Position numbers and translations under genes: made by a program. Shown here piece after piece: positions 50,065 through 64,000 of a stretch of 64,000 nucleotides of DNA (the first letter of the stretch is position 1; every line of letters begins with the position of its first letter). The notes beneath the pieces are model-generated. The model did no database searches. It was not told where the DNA came from and saw only the letters and a list, made by a program, of their open reading frames with translations. Source of the DNA: Effrenium voratum (Eukaryota; Sar; Dinophyceae; Suessiales; Symbiodiniaceae); assembly GCA_963377175.1 (NCBI GenBank), contig CAUJNA010001646.1, positions 883,594-947,593 of the forward strand, written 5' to 3'.

Positions 50065-52440
50065 GCTAAAGGCTTTAAGGCAAAGAGCAAGTTGAACTTC
50101 TAGTTTGTGGTATGTTGGCTCGTCGTTCATTCAATATGAGGGTACTGCTCTCTGTCTCGTTTGGTTTGCAGCAAATGGCCGAGAAAGGCATGTTCATGGA
50201 TCAATGAAACTAACACACCAGTCGAAGACTGAAGCCCGTTTAGGCATGGAATCAGCAGGAAGTCGAGTTTAGGTATCCAGTTGGAGGTCCCTGTGTTGAC
50301 CTTCCAGGCTGATCGTGGAACAACGCAAGATGCTCGGATGTGGCCATTTGTCCACTCGTGTGTGGCAGCAGGGGGAGACCATTTCTGCTGTTATGATTTG
50401 TCCACGTCGGGCATATTTTGCACCGCCTGACTGCATTGGATGATCAATTGTTCTTAGAACATTCACCAAGCTCATTAGAAGTGACTTGTCCTTGCAGCAG
50501 CCGCAATAGCAGAATGTGAAGTTCGTCAGAACTTTATTGTCAAACCAGCCCCGACATGCCTTCCCGCTTGCAGTCCAAGAATGTCCAAGGCGTGCACGAA
50601 TGCCACACACACACACATACACATGGGTATGATACATGGTTGATCCTTTTTTGAGGTCTTCCGATATCAACTGCTGGTTGGCAGCCTGTACTCTCACTGC
50701 TGGTTTCTCCATTGCATGCGCCTTTCCTCGGGCTTCCTCCCTTTGAACCTTCATCCGCAGGCCGCTCGGGGGAATGTAAGTTCCCTCAACCTGCCTTTCG
50801 GTAGCCTTGGATAGGATTGAGCTAAGAGGGATTACCCTTCCCATGGTCTCAATCTGGGGAGCCCCTGTTCTGATATAGGAAAGTCAAAAAAAAACGATCC
50901 CCTGCAAGCTCACATGTGAGAATCCCCGAGTGTTTGCTTATTCTGTTGGGGGAGGGGGCGGGTTGAGCAATTGAGCCACAAGCATTCCGCCAGGACTTTA
51001 CCGTGCAAGTCCAGAACCTGCAACGCGATACCGAGTGCCCGGGTCTTCCTTTTGGTCTTTCTGTCTGCCGAATAGGAGTGAGCCGTCGGACACCTTTCTA
51101 CAAGCATCTGCTTGGGAAGCCATGTTGATTGGGGCTAAAACATAGCCCCTTATGTTGCCCTTTGCACATACCTCAGAACCCCTTGTGAAGGAGACATGTT
51201 TGTTTGTTCCGCACCCTCTTCCAACAACCACCGCGGACTTTTGAAATCCCTGATGATTCAACTAGATTGGAGATGGAGTTTCCAGTTTGGTATATTGCTT
51301 CAATACTTTTGGGAAGCGGGCGAACCATGTGGCATTGAAGGCAAAGGCTTCCCACCCAGTTTTGGCAATCTCCAAATAACATGTCAAGCTCCACGGGCAA
51401 GCTGTCTCCAAACACGAGTGGATCAATTCGTGATCCCAAATTGTGGGCCCTCAGGATTGAGCCACCAACTGCGGGCTTGCTTAAAGGCGACTAACTCTTT
51501 TGTGGAATGACATGGTCCTAAGGCTTAGTTACGAGTTTTGGGGGGCCTCAACAAGCACCCTCCCCCAAACAAAGAAAGAGAGTTATTTCCTTTCTCGATG
51601 GGAATCGGAGGGCCGAAAGGGGGGGGTTGCATTGGCTTCCTTTGTGTGGTGACCTGCGCGGCAAAGTCAAATGGCATGCAGATTCGCTAATTTTGCCATC
51701 GCCTTCCTCGCGAAGGAGACGATCCTCTCGGACATGTTTTTACCCACGGGCTATTTGCCAATTGTTCAGATTCCGACACCTTAGCTGTGCATCGAAAATT
51801 GTATGTCAGTCAATTTTAGAGTTGGCAACAACGTGCCTGTAATCTAAGAGGTGTTTCAGCAAAGCTTGCGCGGGCAGCCGCATCACATTTCGCAGCTATG
51901 GCAACTCCGGAGAAGAGGCAGAAGCTGGAGAATGGGAATGCTGGCCGCTCGACTATCAATGTGTCGATCTCCCCCTGACTGTTGCGATCGAATAGTGACA
52001 TGAGAGGAATGCTTGTGTTATGCGTTGCAACCAAAGGACATGCAGATTGTTGCGTCTGATGAGGAAAATCTCCGTATTGCAGCCCACTGCTCAATTCTGA
52101 AGCATTGGTTGTCAGCTACTGTATTACTAACTGACAACTGGTTAATCAACTCGATTTTTACTTACGGTCTTCACTACAGTGTGAGAGTTTGCGCCAAAGA
52201 CAAGATGCTTGCAGTCGCGACTTGAGGCTTGCCGCCAATGGTTACCGGAGGAACTGCAACTTGACTGGAGCCAGCACGAGTTTTCGGAATTCTTTTGGGA
52301 AAATGATATCAGCTTACTTGGAGGTAAGACGAGCCCACGATGTAATTAGGTCCTTTGCTTGGGATTCCCCTATTTCCAGTCTGAAATTAGCAATGCACCC
52401 AGGCTCTGGCGCAAAGAGACGTGCTTGACCACGGTTCCAG
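50065..52440. other. region of unassigned open frames, mainly reverse strand
   Basis: Reverse frames at 50269-50844 (191 codons, starting MGRVIPLSSILSKATERQVE), 50910-51107 and 51173-51439 follow each other and may be remains of one coding sequence. No catalytic motif of a reverse transcriptase, transposase or nuclease was recognised. Nothing else was identified. Confidence 0.3.
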
Positions 52441-52589
52441 GGCTTTCATGGCTTGAGTCCTGACGCTTTTGACCATCCACTCGGAAGCAGGTTTGAGTCC
52501 TTCATATGTCCAGCGGTGTGAATTACTTCCTCAGAACCCAATCTTCGCCTGCAGTTGGTTGCACACATCAAACACAGGATAGAGACGTC

Positions 52590-53880
52590 ACATGGAGCCA
52601 CACACACACACACACGGAGGCATGCACAGACACAGGGAGACACACAGACAGACGGAGCGACACAAGGATATGCAGAGACACACACACACAAAGACACACG
52701 GAGACACATGGTGACAGAGAGCAATAAGAGGCATGCAGACACAGAGACAGACAGACACACACAGACACACACAACCACACACTCACACAGACACAGAGAC
52801 ACACAGACACACAGAGACACACAGACACACAGACACACAGACACACAGACACACACACACACAGCCACACAGACACACAGACACACACACACACACACAT
52901 ACACTAAAACACCACACACTCAACGCGCACACACACACAAACACAAACACACGCATACACCCACCCACTGACGCACCCACGCGCGCCTGCACACGCGAGC
53001 GACACGAAAACACAAACACACGCACCTGCCCCCGCGCACGCCCACGCACACGCACACGCACATGCACACACCCTCACACGCACACGCACACGCACAGGCT
53101 CAGACAGACACACACACACACAGACCCACACAGACCCACACAGACCCACACAGACCCACACCACACCAGACACATGCGCGCTGCTTTCAAGCAGACAAAT
53201 AAACAAACAAATACAAGCAAATACAAGCAAATACAAACAAATACAAACAAACACACAAACAAGCTACACACGGTCACGCAGGCACAAGAGACGTGCGGAG
53301 ATGTGCAGAGATGTGCATGGAGAACATGCCATTCAGAGAACCACACAGACACACACGAAACAATATATAAACATATGTGCACGCCTTGCATAGATAGACT
53401 CAGCGACACTTAGACTCAAAGTCACAGAGAGACGGAGACACTCTCGCGCACACGCACACATACACATACACGCACATACACAGCACGCAGACAATTTGCA
53501 CCATACTCTGACACACACACACATGATTCCCACACCGACAATCGAACTCTCACAAGAAACACAAGCAAGCAAGCGAGCAAGCAGGCAAGCAAGCAAGCAA
53601 GCAGGCAAGCAAGCAAGCAAGCAAGCAAGCAAAGAAACACGGAAGCAAACCACCAACATGCGTATCTAGAAACAAACCAAGCAAACCAACAAGCACACGC
53701 AAGCGCAAAAGCACACAACACACACACACAACCACACACTCACATGCACAATCACACAATCACATACCCAATCACACACAAACAAACCAGCAACGAGTCA
53801 AGCAACATAACAAAAGAGACACACACACACACCGAGAAATGCAGACACATACTCAAACAGACACTTTCACACACACATAT
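52590..53880. repeat. CA-rich minisatellite region
   Basis: About 1.3 kb of cacacagacacacagagaca-type sequence on the + strand, changing to aacaaacaaatacaag near 53200 and (AAGC)n near 53565-53630. The Thr/His-rich and Cys/Val-rich frames are artefacts. Confidence 0.9.
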
Positions 53881-53892
53881 GTATACAGAAGG

Positions 53893-56023
53893 GGACGTTG
53901 TGGAGGCCTGCGTTTTTCAGGGATTGTAGTTTGTGTTGTTTTTGAAGTTTCGTGCTTTCACGAGCAGACTCCTGTGGCCTTCACAAGTGTCCTCCCTTAA
54001 TTTGTCGGCATAGACTCAAGAAACAAGAAGAAACAATCATGAAACGCAGTGAGGTGTTCTGTCGAACCCAAGGCACGTTTTGCATTCCTCATATGTAGCA
54101 TTAGAAGGGCGGGTGGGGGGGAAAACTTGAACATGTCAAATCTGTTTTTTTCCCCCTCCCCCCCCAGACCCCCCATACTCAGCCCAGCATCACTGGGGCC
54201 CCAATTTGTAGGCCAGGATTTGGATCGCCTTTAGTTTGTGTTTCCCCCACCAGGCCCGAGCCCCTATTTGCAAAGTTCCAGGATGTCTTGTTGACTGAAA
54301 ATTCAGTTGAGAATAGATTGGAGTTCAATGGGTCGCTATATTTATGAATTGAGCTATGCATCTTAGTAGCTCATTCACTTAGCTAGTGTTTGCTGCTTGA
54401 GCATGTGCATGAATAGCACCATACTGGCCAGCCTTTTGTGCAGCTCATGATGCAGGATTGAAAGTTGTCGCTAAAAGCAGTGTCGAACCTCGATTGCTGC
54501 TTTGCCTCACCTTTCATGAGCAAGCACTTGTGGCAAGAAGGGCTTGATTGCACAGAGGCTAGTCCTAGAAAAGCATATCTGTGCACTTGCTTGTCGGCCC
54601 ATTTGCGTGTAGTATTCTCAGGGCTTGCCTTGTGCATCACACCATCTATGGTAATGCAATTAGGCGGAATTGGATGGAATGTGTTTGTGTACGTGGCTTT
54701 GGCATTCAGCTACATTTGCCATAGGCCAGTCTGCAACAGTGTCATCAGGCTGCTAGCTTGCTATTGATGAACATAGACAGTTTAGCAAGCATCAGAAATG
54801 GATACCTCGGTATGTTGTTTTCTTGCAAAAAAACTCGTGTTTTTCATGTAGCGCAATGTAGCTCGAAGCATTTCTGCGTTCCATTGTTTCTTATGTTTCT
54901 GAACATAAGTTTTGGGGCTGACCATAGGAGGCCTACTGATCAAAATTGCGTTGATGACCTGTGGAAGGTGCAAGTAGGAGAAGTGATTCTCTTACCTCCT
55001 CCCGTACCGTCTATTGCATGCCGCCAGCAAGCATAGGAGCTGAAGATCCTATTACCAATGATCAGAAATTAATGTTGCTCACTTGCAGGCGGTCTGCCTT
55101 GCCACTCAGATTTCCGGATCTACTGGCAATATGATTAGTGATATTTTCCTCCATTCAGCATATCAAGGGGGCAGAGCACCCTCCCCAGTGGAAAGGCTCA
55201 ATCCCTAAGCTCAGGTAGCAGCTTGGTAGCCTATACTATGTGCGTTTCTTTCAATCAGGACGCGGGGGAAGGACTCATCACCACAACTGGCAGAGGCCCA
55301 CTATCCCCTTGTGAGCTACAGGCATTCGAAGTGGACGCAGCGGGGTGGCTGGTCAGATCCGGGTTTGCTGGAACCAGCATCTTGCATGTCCACTTGGCAC
55401 GCATGAAGCTCACAAAGGGTTGGTGGAATGAAGGCATGTGCAAGCTGTGGTGATGAAAGTCTTTGAGTCCTTGGCCCACTTCCCTGTGAACAAAATGCAC
55501 CCACCGTAGGCTACCAAGCTGCTATCTGAGCTTGGGGAAAGAAATTTATGGAAATGAGGGGGCTATCCCCACTTGCCATTCTGAATCAACTACAGACAGA
55601 TGACAAGTCACATGCCCAGTGCATAGAGGTGAGGCAGACCACCTGGCAAGTGGGCAACACTAATGTCTGCATCATTGGAGTCAGGATCTCTAGCTCCTAT
55701 GCTCACTGGTGGCATGCAATGGATGGTACGGGAGGAGGCAAGAGAATAGCTTATTCTACCCTCACCTTCCATAGGTATTCGACATAATTTCTGATCAGTA
55801 GATTTATTAGTCAAATCTACAAACAACTTGTTCTTAGAGAAGCAAGAAAACAATGGAACATAATTTCTGATCAGCAGATCTCTTAGTCAAATCTAAAAAT
55901 AACTTGTTCTTAGAGAAGCAAGAGCACAATGGAAGGTAGAACTGCTTTGCCCTAAAAGACAACTTTGTTTTTTTGAGGAAAATCACAACTTTTACTGAAC
56001 AAACGCAGGCCTCCACAGCGTCC
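53893..56023. mobile_element. 2.1-kb element with 23-bp terminal inverted repeats
   Basis: ggacgttgtggaggcctgcg at 53893 and its complement cgcaggcctccacagcgtcc at 56004 match with one mismatch over 23 bp. AT-rich tatata sequence flanks the right end. No transposase frame was found inside, so it would be non-autonomous. It encloses the foldback element at 54879-55858. Confidence 0.55.
54879..55858. mobile_element. foldback element, arms about 350 bp
   Basis: The left arm 54879-55233 and right arm 55507-55858 are imperfect inverted copies. Pairs include ttccattgtttctta / aagaaaacaatggaa, ctcccgtaccgtctattgcatgcc / ggcatgcaatggatggtacgggag, and agcagcttggtagccta / taggctaccaagctgct. The loop of about 270 bp holds no recognised gene. 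Within and beyond the right arm a segment of about 65 bp is repeated (55793-55857 and 55867-55932). Confidence 0.7.
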
Positions 56024-56200
56024 CACACTCTATGTATATATACATATATACGTATACAGACACTCTCACCAAGCATTAAGACATTATTTCGTTGTCTCTC
56101 TTAAGCCAGGAAACCCTTCAGTTAACCCTTGGCAGTGAGATGGCGTCTTTTTGAGGTCCCCAACCTTCCAACGGACTCAAAGCCAGTGGGACAGCCGGAG

Positions 56201-61965
<5,765 letters not shown>

Positions 61966-62417
61966 AAGGCGAGGCTCTCCCGAAGTTTCAACATGGAACC
62001 TAGATCTTTTGGTTTGACTTGCTGCATTTTCAGGATTTGTCTGTTAAATATACATATATATATACATATATATGGTCCAGAGTCAAAGAGGGCAATCCGC
62101 TTTGCTGGGAGTGCTGTTTAGGCAGAAAGGATTCATGTGTCAATTGGCCCACCATGTCTAATTTCATCTAAGGAAGTCAGGGGGATTGATAAGTGGTTGA
62201 TTGTTCAGACCTCTCATCACACACCAGCCCAGCATGATACATGCTATTGTGGATTGAATCCATACGGCTTCGCAAGCGAAGCAAGCGAATCTCATTGTGC
62301 TGGTTGAGCATGTGCGCACATCCTTCTCACCCGCGGCAAGACAAGCATCCACACCTTGTCAACTCATGGATGGATACTGCGCAACAGTCTGTGCAGAAAG
62401 GACTAGTTACTTGACTT

Positions 62418-62528
62418 GGTGGCTCCCAGCCATCCCCTTAGCCTTTAGCCTTTTAGTGTTTAGTGGTAGTTTCCATGTAACCCACTAAAAGTTAAACCTT
62501 TGGCGGAGGATCTGAGGGCAGCCCAGTT
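62418..62528 (+). mobile_element. MITE-like family 2, copy
   Basis: Starts ttggtggctcccagccatcccctt and ends ttggcggaggatctgagggcagcccag. + orientation. Confidence 0.75.
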
Positions 62529-62721
62529 GAGTGTGAAAGTTGCGGCACCGGTTGGGCTGCCAAGTTGCCGGGTACTTTGAGACTTCAGGCAACTCAGGTT
62601 CCCCAAGCAGACTGGCAGAATAAGCGGAGGCTTCAAGAAAGGTGTGTCCTATGTACAGGCCCAGAAGTATTGCAAACATTCGCGTAAACCCTTTTTTTAG
62701 GGCTTCGACCTTTGTCACGCA

Positions 62722-62815
62722 GCATGTGGCTGGGATTTTAGTGGCAAACCACTTCCTTGCCTAATGATGTCAACCACAGGGTCCCCTAGTAAAGATTCAC
62801 ACCAATATCATCAGG
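62722..62815. mobile_element. MITE-like family 8, copy 3
   Basis: From gcatgtggctgggattttagtgg to gggtcccctagtaaagattcacacc; related to 27700 and 28520. Confidence 0.55.
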
Positions 62816-63346
62816 CACCAGCGATTTTCCGACACGCCAGTTCGCCGCTCAGGCGACACTCAGTTGGAACTGCTGAATTTTCTCAAGCCTCGCTGCAGGG
62901 CACGCCACAGAAGCACATCCGAAACAAAAAGCCACAATGCAGGGCACATCCCAGAGACTGAAAACCCGGCACATCCAAAAAGCCAGGGCAAACCTCATGG
63001 CACTTGAAGGCTCTGACCTCGAACATTTTTGGCTTGTCTCACTACCGTATAAACGGGCGGTGTTCCATTGGTTTTTCCTGACAGAAGCAAAATGGGTACC
63101 CTCAGACAAAGACACACCCGTGAAGCTTTCGGCAGCTTCGCCAAGGCCAATCAAGCACATCAAACTGCCATCTTGGACACTCACCCACCCAACAGCATCT
63201 TTCTTTGTTGGATCTGGCTTTCAAGCGGCCCAGACCCAAAGCGGCCTAGATTTAGCCACCTTCCTCCACTTGCATTCAAAATCTAGCCCCCTAGAGGCTT
63301 CCAAACGCCGGCCTCCAAAAACACGACCCCCCCCCCTCCATGCCTC

Positions 63347-63498
63347 ATGGCTGCGGTGGCCTCGCTGCTGGGCTGGGGCAGCATCCAGGTGGACGTCCAC
63401 CTGCCCAGCGGCCAGGCGCTGAGCCTGGAGATCGGCCAGCTGCGCCGCGTCAGCGAGCTGAGAGCCATGGCCCAGCGCCACTTCAAGCGCTGCTTCCT
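63347..63498 (+). CDS. third ubiquitin-like family gene, first exon
   Basis: ATG at 63347 reads MAAVASLLGWGSIQVDVHLP and on through SGQALSLEIGQLRRVSELRA to HFKRCF. It matches VHVHLPSGRGCVVSL and VSELRDLAEAALGRRFLQL of the genes at 16102 and 41035. A GT donor (gtgacc) at 63499 leaves phase 2; read through, it would stop at once. The RCC1-like part, if present, lies beyond the window. Confidence 0.6.
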
Positions 63499-63597
63499 GT
63501 GACCCGCTCGCGAAAGCGACAGGAAGGGGTGGGGGCACTTCCCCAACTTGGGGAGCCACAGGGCCAAAGGGCCGGTCAACACCAATGGGATCTTATT

Positions 63598-63760
63598 TTG
63601 GGGTAGGTGCACCACACATTTTAGAAGCTATTGGGGGGGGGCTCACAGTACCCCCGATTTGGCTGTGGCTCAAATTAAACAGGAGGGGCAAACCGCGGGT
63701 TTTGGTGCAGGGCCAAGGTTCCGTTTTGGTACCGGTTTTTTGAGCCACCACCAAGTTGGG
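63598..63760. mobile_element. MITE-like family 1 copy with adjoining ggtaggtgcaccac repeat
   Basis: 63600-63655 matches the ggtaggtgcaccaccca repeat seen at 3775. 63660-63755 runs from gctgtggctcaaattaaac to ttttttgagccaccacc. Confidence 0.6.
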
Positions 63761-64000
63761 CCCCAGGAGCCGAAGGGACAAATGGAGGTTCAACAAAACT
63801 AGAGCCCGGTTTTGGGAGGGGCGAAACAGGCTTTTCAACAAAGGGCTTGGCCAAAAGTCGAAAGATGGAAACAACCTGGACCTTGTGAACGTTTTGCTTG
63901 GTTTTGGTCAAAGCGAGGCGGTATAAGCGTGAATGGGCTATTGGATTACATATTGGCGGCACAGAGGCATGGCTCTTGCTGTAGCAAACCAATACCTCTG

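Larger units (their letters stand above)
61970..63340. other. stretch after prolidase exon 6
   Basis: Contains an atatatatacatatata tract near 62048, a family 2 copy (62418-62528) and a family 8 copy (62722-62815). A pair of gcagggcac...cacatcc units lies near 62895 and 62940. No further prolidase exon was recognised. Confidence 0.45.

Noticed and set aside
52446..53759. Thr/His-rich and Cys/Val-rich frames on both strands
   Set aside because: Translation of CA-rich repeats.

Overview
The window looks like nuclear DNA of a dinoflagellate, most likely of the Symbiodinium/Polarella kind (Suessiales); this is inferred from content, not from a search. The signs are very low coding density, tiny exons in long repeat-filled introns, introns that mostly begin GC or GA (GT in the minority) and nearly always end AG before a G, all recognised genes on the + strand, and the ubiquitin-like plus RCC1-like repeat family (VTWGDP..GGDS) known from dinoflagellate genomes. 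No bacterial operon, CRISPR array or rRNA gene was seen.

Layout. 1-1140: a dispersed repeat pair and an 84-bp satellite. 1438-49938: about 37 short exons, all +, that splice in phase into one protein made of repeated FN3/Ig-like modules of roughly 90-110 residues. Each module reads: a TLD.TPP start, a strand like ITVTLQLDEPGTAWC, a SINEIL-like helix or turn, a strand VTGL, then YDVYCYAEDD, with two conserved cysteines. About eleven modules are visible and neither end of the gene was found. Two ubiquitin-like/RCC1-like genes lie inside this territory: an intronless, frameshifted copy at 16102-16913 and an apparently intact five-exon gene at 41035-43698, inside the intron between 38771 and 45553. 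50-56 kb holds CA-rich microsatellites, a 2.1-kb element with terminal inverted repeats, and a foldback element. 56201 to about 61965 holds the first six recognisable exons of a prolidase (Xaa-Pro dipeptidase) gene. A third ubiquitin-like gene starts at 63347 and leaves the window after its first exon.

Introns and spacers carry many short inverted-repeat (MITE-like) elements. At least nine families with 2 to 12 copies each were recognised by eye, with long (TG)n, (TTTG)n, (ACT)n and (CA)n tracts. Two families occur only in the orientation of the genes. Many introns begin with the same 3-7 bases that start the downstream exon, which fits introns born from transposon insertion.

Exon limits were set by eye from motif continuity, AG acceptors and reading phase. 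Donors were chosen partly to keep phase, so phase agreement is support but not independent proof.
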